Shown piece after piece: positions 20,660-31,860 of a stretch of 64,000 nt of DNA; position 1 is the stretch's first letter; the number at the start of each line of letters is the position of its first letter. Location of the stretch: contig JACKQL020000035.1 in NCBI GenBank assembly GCA_018296165.2, positions 496,001 through 560,000 of the forward strand, written 5' to 3'. Origin of the DNA: Termitomyces sp. T153 (lineage: Eukaryota > Basidiomycota > Agaricomycetes > Agaricales > Lyophyllaceae). Below the pieces are notes generated by a model, which was not told the DNA's origin, searched no databases, and saw nothing but the letters and a program-made list of their open reading frames with translations. The position numbers and the translations under genes were made by a program.

Positions 20660-22260
20660 ATGTCCCCTCCCAGTGATTCAGCTGCTTCCCCTGCCCCGTT
20701 GATTTCAGACGTGGACGTGGTGATCATGTATGACAGCGAGGGGGAGGAGTTCGAGCATCGGCACCAAGCTGGTACGATATACTGGAGTTGTGAGCAGCAT
20801 CAACCTGTTTCTTTGGGGTGGCTGACGGAGTTCTGCAGAGTTGTCTGCGGTGGTGGTGGGTTCTCTGGGGAGTCTTAGGTGGGCCAAGTTTTGTCCCATG
20901 GTACCCCAATTGGCAGTGGGGGATGTGGAAGGGGTCCCACCACTGCAGCAAATCCCTCAGGTGGAGGTGACAGCGGAGGAGTTTGCAAGGGCATTGGTGT
21001 GGGCTTGGGGCCCCCCAATGCTGGAATGGTGCCAAAACGAGGCCCTGGTGAGTCTTTGAGTTCTCCTTTGTCGCATGTGCTGATCCATTGTTCTCAGTGT
21101 GTTTTCTGTGCATGGCGGGGCAAGGCCTGCATCTTTGATGTGCCCTCTGTGGGCTCGCGACATGACACTTCCATTTGCCTTCTATGTTATGCAAGCCACA
21201 AAAAGTGCTCAATCCTGTTAGAGTGGTGAGTGGCGTGTGTTGCTGTGGAGCAGGGGTGGGATGAGGACTGGGTGCGGAGTCAGCTGGGCGAGGCACAAAA
21301 GACCCAGATGTCAGGGGAAGTGAGTGTGGAGCAGTCTGCGGAGCAGGTGGGGCCTCTGCAGGGTGAGTGGAGGGAAGGGGCATCCTCAGCGGCAGATGGT
21401 GGGAAGCAGAGAGCTTCCCTGCCATTGGGGGCAGGGCCCAGCAAGAGGCCACAGGAGTATGAGCCGATGGCGGGTCCTCTGGGGTTTCATGTTCACTCCC
21501 CTACCCTGGATGCAGCCTTGGGACAGGCATCAAGTTCTCCAGAGCCCCCGCCTTCAATCATGGAGGTCTTCCTTCACAAGTGGGTGGATGTGCTAACGGC
21601 GGCATTTACAGCACAGGAGGAGGAGCTTTGATGGGCAAGGGAGGATCGAGATGCAGTGCAGGCAGAGAAGGAGGCATTGGAGTGGGCATAGAACACCCCA
21701 GTGTGGGTGGTGCCAGAGTGAGTGCTGGAGGTACGGAGCTTGTGGGAGCATCCAATACAATAGGAGGTGCGGCCCACAGAGGAGGTGGAGGAGCAGGAAA
21801 TGGTGCCGGAGAGTGGTCTGCTGCGGGTGGAGTTGGAGGTAGCAAGGCAGAGGGAGGATTGGCTGGCCAATGAGGCCGCTTCAGGGCACGCGGGGATCCT
21901 TTGTAAGTGTCATTCCCAATTCTCCACCTGTTACTAAATGGATTGTGTTTGGGGCCAGGTTGGGTGTGGGAGCACCGGGTTCTCTTGGACAGTGCTTCTG
22001 CGGCGTTTGTGTCGATCCAAGACGGGTTGGCACAGATGCCCATGGGTCAGCCTCCAGAGTTGCAGCAGGAGATGGCGAGAGTGGGGAGGTTGCTGGTGGA
22101 GCATCGACGGCGTAATGCAGTGGCCCCGGAGTCATGGTGGGAAGTGGCAGCGGACACAGGAAAGGCTTTGCTAGGGCTGGCGGAGGTCTTGGCAGTGGTG
22201 CAGGCCCAGATGGAGATTGATTTGGGGGTAGGGATGGCGGGGGTTCCGGAGGAAGAGTGA
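20660..22260 (+). CDS. Antisense passenger gene of family A: spliced cysteine-rich (CxxC) protein
   Basis: This gene runs opposite to A1 and sits between the polypurine tract and the rest of the interior. The start is ATG 20660 (MSPPSDSAASPAPLISD), conserved in position with the A3 copy. Exon 1 is acidic (YDSEGEEFEH) and has one apparent frame slip near 20850. Intron 1 is 21048-21097 (50 bp, GTGAGT...CTGAT...CAG) and joins EWCQNEAL to CVFCAWRGKACIF. Six cysteines follow the pattern CX2CX6C...CX2CX5C (CLLCYASHKKC), which suggests zinc binding. A Pro-rich linker and a coiled-coil-like segment (REDRDAVQAEKEALEWA, VARQREDWLANEAAS) lead to intron 2, 21903-21958 (56 bp, GTAAGT...ACTAA...CAG). Splicing restores the frame to the end, GVPEEE then TGA. 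Exon 2 has about five stops that fit C-to-T change (for example TGA for CGA), so this copy may be a recent pseudogene. Confidence 0.7.
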
Positions 22261-25200
22261 GGGGGTGGCCAGGCCCTGCTTCTTGTCATCTTTGAGTTCA
22301 CTACCCCGTTCTGCCTTGTATCGTATATTTTTGTACTTTTCAATGCTTCCTCATCATTCATGCAGGGGTGCTGGTGGGAGTTGAATCTCTAGTGGATCCA
22401 GAGGCAGGGGTTAAGCCCACTAATGCCATCTGTGTCAGCTAGCCCTGGGGTTGTCAGGGCAGGGCAGAGTGCCATAGGAAGAGTTCCAAGGCTTGGCGGG
22501 GGTGTTGGGAGTCTTCTTGCAGAGTTTTGTGGTGTTTTTCAGCAGCATTGCTGGGTTTGATTCGCAGGGTCTCAGACTCAGGATGTAGGGGTTTTCTTCA
22601 GTCTGCAGTGGAGATGTGTGTTGTGCTGGTTTAAGGGGGTGGACCTCCGGGTCTTCAATGTGTGTTCGGGGTGGTTGGGGCTTCAGTCTTTTGTTGGTGC
22701 AGCTGGCGGGAGGGGTGGGGTCTTCCGGTGGTCCAGCCTTCATGCCGACATGGGTGGCAGGGTGGTGGGGGTCCTTTTTAACAATGGTGGGGGTGGCAGA
22801 GTGAGGTTTGTCTTCAGAGCACAGTTGGTCAGAGAAGGGAGTCCCTAGTGGCTTAGCAGTGGAGCCTCCAGAGTAGGGTGGTCCCTGTGGTAAGTTTGCA
22901 GGGGGCTGTTTTCCATGCCATCTGTGCTGTGGGATTGGTCAGCATGGAGGCAGAGGTACTCCCTTAGGGTTGCGATTCCTTGGTTGAGGATGCCCAGAGG
23001 TTTTTGTTTGGTGGGGTTGTGCAGGGCAAGCTCCAGAGTATTGTATTTGGTGAAGGGCACTCGGGATCAGGCTTTGCTGTGCTCTGGGATGTTGGTCTGG
23101 GTCGAAATCATGCTCCGGAGTACTGCATCTGTGGATGGGCATGTTCAGGTGGTGCTTTGGTGTGCTCCAGAGTGTCAATGACAAGGGGGTGGGGTGCGGG
23201 GTGACCAGTCCCAACCAGTTCCTTTGGGTCCAGAGTTGAAGTTTGAAGGTTCCGGATCATCTACATGACATTGCTTTCCTGACCAAGAGTAAGTCCAGAG
23301 ATGGACAGAGGGGTCTTATGTATTTCTGACACTCTCTAGAGTTTGGAGGTCTGTTGGGGTTGTATTGGTGGATGCTTCTTTGGGCAGGGGCAGCGCAGGG
23401 GTCGGTTGGGGAATGGCTTGCCCCAGCAGAGATGCTTTGGGGCTTGTTCTGTGGGTTGTTCCTTCTGGGGGTCGGTGGTTCTTTCATCGGGGAAGAAGTT
23501 AGCAGTCCCGGAGTCAACACAAGGGTCACTTGGTGGGGGGTTTGTTGGTTGTGTTGGCTTTGGGGGTGGTGCGGGCAGAGGAAGGGGTCCGAGGCGCATT
23601 TTGTCGGTCCGCCGTTCCAAGCGCAAGTACCAGGGGTCTGGGGTCAATGTGGGGGTTGGGGTTGGGTCTTAACTTGTTGGTGGGGTTGTGTTGCAAATCA
23701 GAGGGGGGGCTCCGAAATGGGGGGTTTTTACTGAGCAGTGGAGTTGTCATGTAGGAGTGGTGGTGGCTCCTGGAGCCAAGCTTGGATGGGGGGAGATGGT
23801 TGTTCACAATTGTTGGAGGGCAGTGAGGAAGTCGGTCATGGGGAAGCATTGGTGTGGGACTCTCCAGGAGTCATGGCAGGGTCAGGGCAATTCTTCATTC
23901 ATGCTCTGGAGTGGCCCAGAGGTTGTTGCAAATGTGGGTGGGTGGCAGTGGGGAGAAGCACTGCTTGCTTCTTGGGGAAGGCATTAGCAACTTTTAGGGT
24001 ACTTTGGAGAGATTACTTTGCATGGGGTTTGTTTCTGGTTACTCCGTTGATGCGGTCCCCACTTGATAGACATCTTCCAGCGTAGGGGCAGGGTTGTACA
24101 GAGTGTGGGGCTGGCATCGTAGGTCCCCTTGGTTGGATATCAGAGTTGGAGTGGGGGCCCTGGAGTCATGTTGCTAAAATCCGGAGTGGGTCAGAGGGGT
24201 GGATCGGGGCAGCTTCGAGTCGGCGCAGGGTCATTTGGGTTGTTGGTCCTAGCAGGGAAGTCCTCCACAGATGTCAGAGCATATGCTCTTTGGTTCATCA
24301 GGACGTTTGAGTGGGTTGATCAACAGTCTCTGGGATGATGGTGGGGCTTCTCCCTCCCTTATGTGAACAGGTCAGCAATTTTAGAGTACTTCGGGAACTA
24401 CTTCATATAGGGTCATTTTTCCTATAGTTAGTTTGGGGTAACTCCTATGCTGGGGGTTCCTTTGTGGGAGGTGGCAGAGTCTGATGGCAGAGTTTATGTC
24501 TGGGGGTGGTGTGCGGGGAGGGTTGGCATCAAGGGTCTTTAACATTGGAGGTTCCGGATCATATGGGAGAAGGTGTTGAGATAGTAGGCAGGTGCTGAAG
24601 TAGTGGGTGGGGTCTGGAGTTGTTCTTTATTGAGAGTCAGGGTGCCATGGTTCTCCTCGTTAACTTTGGGCTGTGCTTTGAGCGGCGGGGCAGGGGTGCA
24701 TAGCTGTTCCTTTCTTGACCACCTAGAAGCTCAGGAATTTCTTGGTCTTGTTCCAGAGTTGTTGGGGTTGGGTTGGAGGCGTCAGAGCCCCTTCATTTGT
24801 TGGTGGAAGTGACAGCCAAGTCGACCGGGGGGTCCTAACTGATCCCGGAAGTGTGTTCCATAATTGGGGGATGGCGTCGGTCTCGGAATCTTGCATCATT
24901 GGGTGGGGGGGGGGTTGCTGGGTTGGGTTTGATTCCAGTTGGCAGTGGGGCTAGCTTTGGAGGGTGGACTTTCTCAGGGATGAGTGTGAAAGTCGGATGA
25001 TCGGGTGGTGGGGTTCTGCTATTAGAGTTGTGGGCAGACTCGATATTGTCAGGAACCCACTGGGTTTATTCCTGATGGCATATGGGGCTGCTGTGGGTTG
25101 GAGGGTCCAAAGGCAGGGTTTGGGGGAACACGTTCTCGGAGGTCTCGTTGTTGTCTTGAATGGGGTTGGTGATTGGTCTTTCATGTGGTGAGCAACTTTC

Positions 25201-25600
25201 CACGACAGGGCTTTTGCTATTGTTGTTAGAGGGGTGAGGGTGCAGTGTCGGAGAAGTTGTTGAGCACTGGGTCAAATTGTTGCTGGGGTTTTGGGTGAAG
25301 TTTTGGTGATGTCGGGGTTGGCCTCTGTGGGGGGGGGCAGAGCTGGCAGAGATGGTGGGGGAGTGTGGGAGCTATAAGAGAGTGTCCATGGATAGAGCTG
25401 TTGTATGAATGTAACTGGGGTGGAAGGGACATTTTGTGTCAGATCCACGACTCAATGTGCCTTGGCAAATTGGGCAGGGCAATATGAATCATAGTAGTTT
25501 CCAGGCATAGGCCGGTCGTAGACATCAGAGGTGTTTGTCGGATGTGTGTGTGGGGTTAGTGCAGACATCACGAGCAGGGTAAGGGAGAGTCTTGAGATTA
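22261..25600 (-). other. A1 interior without recognisable genes
   Basis: Both strands show only short frames. The minus strand is Pro/Thr-rich, and one frame at 23336-23647 contains VDSGTANFFPDERT, which resembles an aspartic-protease DSG block but is not supported by its flanks. The phrase GGTTCCGGATCAT recurs at about 23248 and 24548, hinting at duplicated internal segments. The minus-strand start (25430-25600) matches the A2 leader and the A3 sequence before the protease. No RT or integrase block could be found, so the element appears to need trans-acting proteins. Confidence 0.6.
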
Positions 25601-26744
25601 TGTTAGGTTCCGCTGACCATGGGGGCTCAGCTATACTGGGTGAGTCCTTACTAGGCGGATGTGATTCCCTGCACTGACAACCGGGCACTCGGAGGTGTTC
25701 CAGACATTGGGGACTTGTGAGGATAGTTGGTGGAGGTTGGTCTGAGCAAGTCTGGGGTGGTCCGGAGAAGTAGAGGATGAGTTGTGGAGACAGGGAATAG
25801 GCTTGGCAGGGTTCAGGCATAAGTCCATGAGTGAGTATTGCAGGTGCGGAGGAGGTGGAGGCTACATAAGTGATGGGAGTGGAGCCAGAGTTCTGATGGG
25901 GGATCAACGGGGATTGTTAGAGTTTGGAGCCAAGCGTGTAGCAAGGTCTGGAGTTGGTGAAAGAGTGTCAGAGGTTTGTGATTGTAATCGCAGAGTTCAT
26001 GAGGGCATTATGGTTGAAAGGACTTGAGCATGATAGACAGAATCAAACAAGATGAGACAGAGTCAAACAAAATGAGATGAAGACAGGATGAGAACAAGAA
26101 TAGATTCAGGCGGAGACACAGAATGATAATGACATGATAATGGAACAGAGACGAGATAAGACTGGGAGACTGAGAATAGGGAAAATGAGACACAGAATAC
26201 AAACATGAGAAGAAACAATCAAAAACACATCAGGAAAGGCAGGTAGGTAGATAGATAATCTCAAGACTAGAGTATGAGGAGCTACTCTATGTCTTATATA
26301 CTGACTACTGAAGAGCTCTGGGGACGTCGGCTGTGGTGGTGGGGCTTGGCAGAGCTCAACAGAGTCAATGGGTGTTGGTTACAACCAGAGGGCGGGCCAT
26401 GTTGATATGTTGATGGGATCAATTGTGACACAGTCCATTCTGAGGTTGTCATAATACCCCAGAGTAAGTCGGGGGAGCCAGGGTGTCAAGTTGATGATGT
26501 GTAATGAGGTCAGGCACAGTGGGAGAGTGGTCCCAGGGGCTCAGAAAGTCCAGGGGAAGCGCCGGCAGCTGTGGGGAAGATGTTGGAGTTGGCCAGGGGG
26601 TCATTGGAGTTAGCCAAGAATGTGTTGGAGCTAGCCAGAGTAGGCGCGGAGTGCTGGGGAAGTTTGACAAAGCATTGGGGGGGGTTCCGGGGGAACGGGG
26701 GTTTGTTGGGTGGTGTATGGGGCTTCAGGGAATGGGTCATGACA
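25601..26744 (-). repeat. A1 5' LTR (1144 bp)
   Basis: It is the partner of 19299-20442, with the same length and an inverted TATA box at 26293-26300. It has somewhat more TpG/CpA than its partner. The plus-strand left end TGTTAGGTTCC is preceded by GATTA, the first bases of the interior. The right end ATGACA abuts the resumed B1 RNase H region. Confidence 0.93.
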
Positions 26745-27260
26745 ATGTCATGTGGAGTTGGGGGCCTCCAGAGCAGATGGCCTTCAATGCCCTCAAGCAT
26801 GCCATAACCTTGGGACCTGTCGTCCTCTTCTCAGATGATAACTCCCCTTTCCAGATAGAAGCCAACAGCTCTGACTTTGCTACCAGAGCTGTTCTTTCAC
26901 AGCAGTCCCTGGAGGATGGGAAGTGGCATCTGTTGGCCTTCTATTTCAAGAGCCTGAATGCAGTAGAGCAGAATTACAAGATCCACAATAAGGAGATGCT
27001 GGCTATCATCCAGTCATTTGAGGAGTGACAGCACTTCTTAAAAGGTGTGTGGCATAAATTTGAGGTCTGGATGGATCACAAGAACCTCAAATACTTCTGG
27101 ACAGCCAAGAAGTTCAACTGCCAACAGGCCTGATGGTCCCTCTACCTAGTCAATTTTGACTTCTCACTGCATCACAAGCCCAGCCAAAGTATGGGGAAAC
27201 CAGATGCTCTGTCCTGAAGAGTAGACCATAGCACTAGGAGAGAGGAGAACAGCAACATTG
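26745..27260 (+). pseudogene. B1 RNase H region
   Basis: It resumes at WSWGPPEQMAFNALKHAI, the connection just before RNase H. The RNase H blocks follow: QIEANSSDFATRAVLSQ (the expected Asp in the EADAS-like motif is Asn), NYKIHNKEMLAIIQSFEE (Glu kept) and VWMDHKNLKYF (Asp kept), ending in the YLVNFDFSLHHKPSQS-like tail with stops. B2 carries the same region at 30206-30930. Confidence 0.85.
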
Positions 27261-28476
27261 TGCTCCTCCAGCCTAAACTGTTTACAATCCAAGCCATGAA
27301 AGGTCTATCCATTGAGAGAGCAGAGGTAGACATCATCTGGGACATCCAGCAGAGTGCCCAGGACAGTCAGCAGGAAGAACTTGTTGCTCAGGCAGCTTGG
27401 GTGCTAAAGTTGGGACATACCATGGGTGCTAAATTGGTCTATGCGGACAAATGGGCCCTCCAGGATGAGATCTTAATCTTCCAGGATTGTATCTATATGC
27501 CCAATGTTCCAGAGTTCTGCCAGAGGATTATAGAGCAATACCATGACTCCCACATTGCTGGGCACCCCAGACAATAGAAAATGTTGGAGCTAATATTGTG
27601 GAATGACTGGTAGCCCCAGATGTCTCATTATATTGTGTCCTACACTAATACATGTGATCTCTGTTTCTGGACCAAGCCCCAGTGCCACCTCCCCTCTAGA
27701 CAGCTACATCTGTTGCCTATGCCTGTAGAGCAATGGAGTGTTGCCTCTGTGGACTTCATCATAGAGCTCTCCAATGCTCATGGTTATGACATGATCATGG
27801 TGGTAGTAGACTTATATGGCAAGCAAGTGCACTTAATTCCAACTCACACCACTTGCTCTGCCATGAGTGCTGCAAACCTGTACTAGAGGAATGTCTGGAA
27901 GCTCCACAGCCTCTCTAACATCTATGTCTCTGACCAGGGGCCACAATTCATAGTGGACTTCACCAGGGAACTCTACCAACTACTCAGCATGAAGCTTGAC
28001 ACCTCCACTGTCTACCACCCACAGTCCAACAGCCAGACCAAACATATAAACCAGGAGTTGGAGTAGTACCTCCACTTCTTCTGCAACAAGTGCCAGGACA
28101 ACTGGGACAAACTCCTCCCCAATGCCAAGTTCCAATACAACAACCACATTCATGCTTCCACCTAATTTTCCCCATTCTTGCTCAATACTGGACAACACTT
28201 GCACATGGGCTTCAAACTCTGGGCCCAGCCCTTGGAGAACAAAGCAGTAAATAAGTTTGTGGACCTGATGAAGAAGTCACAGGAGGAGGCCTGAGCAGCT
28301 CTTGCAAAGGCAAAGGATGACATGGCACAATACTATGACTACAAAAGAATCCTAGAGTGCAAATACCAGCCTAGAGATTGAGTTCACCTGGATGCCTCTG
28401 ATATTTCAACTACCTGACCTTCAAAAAAGCTGTCGCACTGCCAACTAGGACCTTTTATGGTGGAACAACAGGTAGA
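27261..28476 (+). pseudogene. B1 integrase, N-terminal and core
   Basis: The HHCC zinc-binding region is visible (EQYHDSHIAGHP ... NTCDLCFWTKP, 27530-27680). The core blocks are SVASVDFIIELSNAHGYD (first Asp), SDQGPQFIVDF (second Asp) and HPQSNSQTKHINQELE (expected TE, so the catalytic Glu is Lys here). A tail follows to VEP at 28476. B2 is inserted right after this point. Removing B2 and one target duplication rejoins the frame to the chromodomain part at 34571. Stops are frequent. Confidence 0.87.
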
Positions 28477-28481
28477 GCCCC

Positions 28482-28943
28482 TGTAAGGGCAACCTCTGGA
28501 GGCTGTGGCTCAATCACACAGCTGGCAAAGGGAAATCCAAAGTCCATTCAGTACTATACAGTGTCTACTGAGATAACTACTCATTTGGCAAAGGGAAATC
28601 CAAAGAGAACAAGTCTGGAGATTCCCTAGGCCAGATGTGACACTTCAGAGACTTCAGAAGCATGAGAAACAACTGTACAGTATGACAGAGAAAAAAGACA
28701 AAAGTGATGTGTCAGCAATTGGTCAGCAGTTACATAAGCCGGTGGCAGTGTCAAAGGGGCCACACTTGTCTGAATTATGGACAGAGAACCGGTGCAGCCT
28801 GAGGGCTGAAACTAGGATCAATAGATAGGGAAAAGGAAGGAGAATAAAAGAAAACTATAATGGAGCAAAAGAAAACTATAATGGAGCAACTCTGACAAGG
28901 ACTGGAGAAGGAGAAGGGGAAACAAGTAGGACATCCCCTGACA
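28482..28943 (-). repeat. B2 3' LTR (462 bp)
   Basis: The plus-strand ends are TGTAAGGGCAACC and CCCCTGACA. It is 21 bp longer than its partner because of a perfect tandem duplication of a 21-bp unit (28846-28866 and 28867-28887, unit starting AAAAGAAAACTATAATGG). The phrase GGCAAAGGGAAATCCAAAG occurs twice within the LTR. Confidence 0.93.
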
Positions 28944-28984
28944 TCACCTCCCCTCTAGGATGTGGCACCTCAATGCACTGGGTA

Positions 28985-30190
28985 GAAGAAGTCACAAATT
29001 GCCTGGTCAGCTAGTGAAATAGGGTAGATGCCTCAAATAGCCTTTGGGGCATTGGGATGCCTATGGTAGAAGTCCTGGACCAAGCCTAATGCATGAACAT
29101 TAGCCTTAATGCCATATCCCTTTCATTTCATCTTGAACTGCAACTTCCCTTGGAATACCCTGCTGTCCAAGATTTCCTCCACCTCATACTCCTCCTCATT
29201 GTTGATCCATCTGCAATCATAGTACCATGCCATATCTTCCTTGGCCTTCACCAATGCAGCTTTTGCCTCCTCCTATGCCCTCCTCATCTGATCTACAAAC
29301 TTGTTGACAGAGTCATTCTCTGAGAGGCATGCCCAAGGTTTGAATCCCATGCAAGGGTGCCTGCCAGTGTCCAGGAAGAACAGAGTCATCTGCATGCAAG
29401 AGTGAATGTGGTTGTTGTATTGGAATTCTGCATCTGGCAGCAGCTCATCCCAGTCATCCTGCCCCTCATTATAAGAAAGGTGGAGATACTGTTCCAGTTC
29501 CTGGTTAACACATTCTGTCTGTCCATCTGACTGAGGGTGATAGGCCATGGTGGTATGGAGCTTCATGCCTAGCAGGCAATACAGTTCTTGAGTGAATTCT
29601 ACTACAAACTGGGGGCCCTGGTCCAAGACATACCCATCTGACAGACCATGGAGTTTCCAGACATTCTTCCAGTACAGGCTGGCCACTCCTAAAGCAGAGC
29701 ATGTGGTATGGGTAGGTATGAAGTGAGCCCATTTGCCATAGAAGTCCACCACTACCATCACAGCATTGTACCCATGAGCATCTGGGAGTTCCACAATGAA
29801 ATCCACTGATGCAATACTCCAGCAAGCAGCTGGAATAGGGAGTGGGTGGAGCTGGCCCATAGGTGCTTGGCAGCGAGGTTTGGTGTGGAGACAGAGGTCA
29901 CAGGTGCTAGTGTAGGTGCCTACATATTGGAAGATCTGTGGCCACCAATAGTTCCAGGATACCAGCTCCAGCATCTTCCACCTTCCAGGATGTCCAGCCA
30001 CCTGAGAGTCATAATGTTGTTCTACAATGTGCCAGCAAAGTTCTGGAATATTAGGCACATAAATGTGTCCTTTAAAGGTCAACAGCCCATCCTGAAGACC
30101 TCACTCATCAGCATGCACTGACTTGACTCCACTTGCCCATCAAGCTTGTGGGGCCTGTGCAGCCTGGGCAACTGCATCCTCCTGTGCACT
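28985..30190 (-). pseudogene. B2 integrase and partial chromodomain
   Basis: Residues at 29273-30082 form an intact 269-codon stretch. HIVEQHYDSQVAGHPGRWKM and CDLCLHTKPRCQ give the HHCC domain. SIASVDFIVELPDAHGYN (first Asp), LDQGPQFVVEF (second Asp) and HPQSDGQTECVNQELE (catalytic Glu) follow, so all three DDE residues are present. Downstream, EEEYEVEEILDSRVFQGK (about 29130-29185) is the start of a chromodomain. The linker between them is shortened: the SH3-like tail found in B1 is missing, an internal deletion. This is the best-preserved integrase in the window. Confidence 0.9.
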
Positions 30191-30205
30191 CTCCTGGTTG
30201 CCTCT

Positions 30206-30930
30206 TCAGATGTCCCTAAGGATGTTTGCCTCATCTCCTTGAGCCACAATCCCTTCTAGCATGTGGATGGCAAAGAGCTCTGGCTTGAGGAGGACAATGT
30301 TGTTGTTATCTCCTGCTCCTGTGCCATGGTCAGCCTGCCTAGACAGTGCATCTGGTTTGCCCATGCTCCGTCCTGGTTTGTGGTGAAATGAGAAGTCAAA
30401 GTTGGCCAGATACAAAGACCACCAAGCTTGATGTCAATTGAGTTTCTTAGCAGAACAGAAGTACTCCAGGTTCTTGTGGTCTGTTCAGACTTCAAACTTA
30501 TGTCATGCACCCTCGAGGAAATGCCACCATTCTTCAAAGGACCAAATAATTGCCAGCATCTCCTTGTCATGGATCTCATAGTTCCATTCCACCGCATTAA
30601 GGCTTTTGGAGTAGAAAGCTACTGGATGCCATTTGCCATCCTCTTTTGACTGCTGGGAGGATTCCTTCTGTAGCAAAGTCTGAGCTATCTGTTTCCACCC
30701 GGAATAGAGAGTCATCATTGGGGAACAGGAGGACTGGCCTTAAGGTCACAGATTGCTTGAGGGCATCAAAGGCAGCTTGCTGTGGGGGCTCCCACCGCCA
30801 TGCAGTATCCTTAACTGTGAGGTCAAAGAGGAGTTGTGCATAGTAGAAGAAATTCTGTATTAACCTCTGATAGAAATTGACAAACCCAAGAAAGGCCTGA
30901 ACTTCCTTCTTGTTCCTTGGCACTCTGCTA
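30206..30930 (-). pseudogene. B2 RNase H
   Basis: The blocks seen are EVQAFLGFVNFYQRLI and AWRWEPPQQAAFDALKQ (connection), [15 protein letters not shown] (first Asp kept), [19 protein letters not shown] (Glu kept) and, in another frame, the second Asp near HKNLEYF. ANFDFSFHHKPGRSMGKPD and the short NALS-like tail follow. Two frame changes separate the blocks. Confidence 0.87.
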
Positions 30931-31860
30931 CACCTCCCACCTTAATGAGGTCCATCTCAGCTGTTCCATGCAAAATGATCAAACCCAGGTACTCCACTTT
31001 AGTCTGTTCAAATTTGCACTTCTCAGGCTTTAAATAGAGCTAGTATTAGCAGAGGCATTCCAAGACAATGCATATGACCCAGGAGTTTTTGTGTAGATGA
31101 GGATATCATCAAGATACATGCAAACAACACCTTCTGCAATCAAATCACAAAAATGTCATTCATCATAGTCTGGAAGGTGGCTGGGCTATTGGTGAGACCA
31201 AAGAACATTACTAGAGGTTCAAAGAGTCCATGATTAGTTTGGAATGCTGCCTTCCACTCATCCCCTTCTTTGATGTGTCCATTGTTGTAGCCCCAGCAGA
31301 TGTCCAACTTTGTGAAGTAGCATGCACCTTAAAGGTTGTTGACAAGTTCTAAGATGAGTGGCAAAGGATAGTGGTTCTTCATTGTCATCACATTCAGGAC
31401 ATGATAATCCTGAACCAGACGAAGAGACCCATCCTTCTTCTTAATAAAGAAGACTAGGGAGGCCATTGGAGACTTGGAGGGTTGTATTTGTCCTGAGCTA
31501 AGATTCTCCTGTAGGAAAGTGTCCAGCTCATCCTGTTCATGGGGTGCAAGTGGATAGACCTTGCAGCTGAAGGGCTCCGCATCTGGTATCAGCTCAATTG
31601 CATGATCCTACTGCTTGTGCTCTAGAGGTGAATTAAAGGAGGCTTTGGAGAATACATCCTCAAAGTCATGGAGGTGATTGGGAACAGTGCTATGGAAAGG
31701 CTTGGGCTGTAAGTTTGCTGCAAATGCCTCAGCCAGATGCTGGGAAGTAGTTTGACTGGCCCAAATCTCTGCCACTGTAGGAGGGGGGCAGAGGGTTGTA
31801 GCATAGATCCAATCACCCACCTCTATGGTCTCATCTGGGGACTCTGCATCTGGAGTACAG
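30931..31860 (-). pseudogene. B2 reverse transcriptase
   Basis: Minus-strand translation gives [51 protein letters not shown] and the active site CMYLDDILIYT (about 31095-31125), with both aspartates intact. Upstream lies the leader LHDFEDVFSKASFNSP at about 31640-31680. Stops and a frame change after the finger region disrupt it. It is the only gypsy RT in the window with an intact YLDD. Confidence 0.87.

Larger units (their letters stand above)
19299..26744 (-). mobile_element. Gypsy family A element A1, non-autonomous, nested in B1 RT
   Basis: Two LTRs of exactly 1144 bp (19299-20442 and 25601-26744) flank a 5158-bp interior, read on the minus strand. The LTR ends are TGT(C/T)AGGTTC on the left and ATGACA/GTGACA on the right. 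The interior is CpG-rich compared with its surroundings, so it is young. I can find no gag zinc knuckle, RT or integrase motif in it. The start of the interior is homologous to the protease leader of A2 and A3. The end carries the antisense spliced gene at 20660-22260. Flanking bases (AGATG and ATGTC) do not form a target duplication. Confidence 0.85.

Noticed and set aside
23336..23647. VDSGTANFFPDERT as an aspartic protease of A1
   Set aside because: The flanking residues do not follow the retropepsin pattern, and A2/A3 place the protease much closer to the 5' LTR. It is recorded only as a weak resemblance.
29846..30121. Plus-strand frame opposite the B2 integrase
   Set aside because: It is the complement of the well-supported integrase and has no independent motif.
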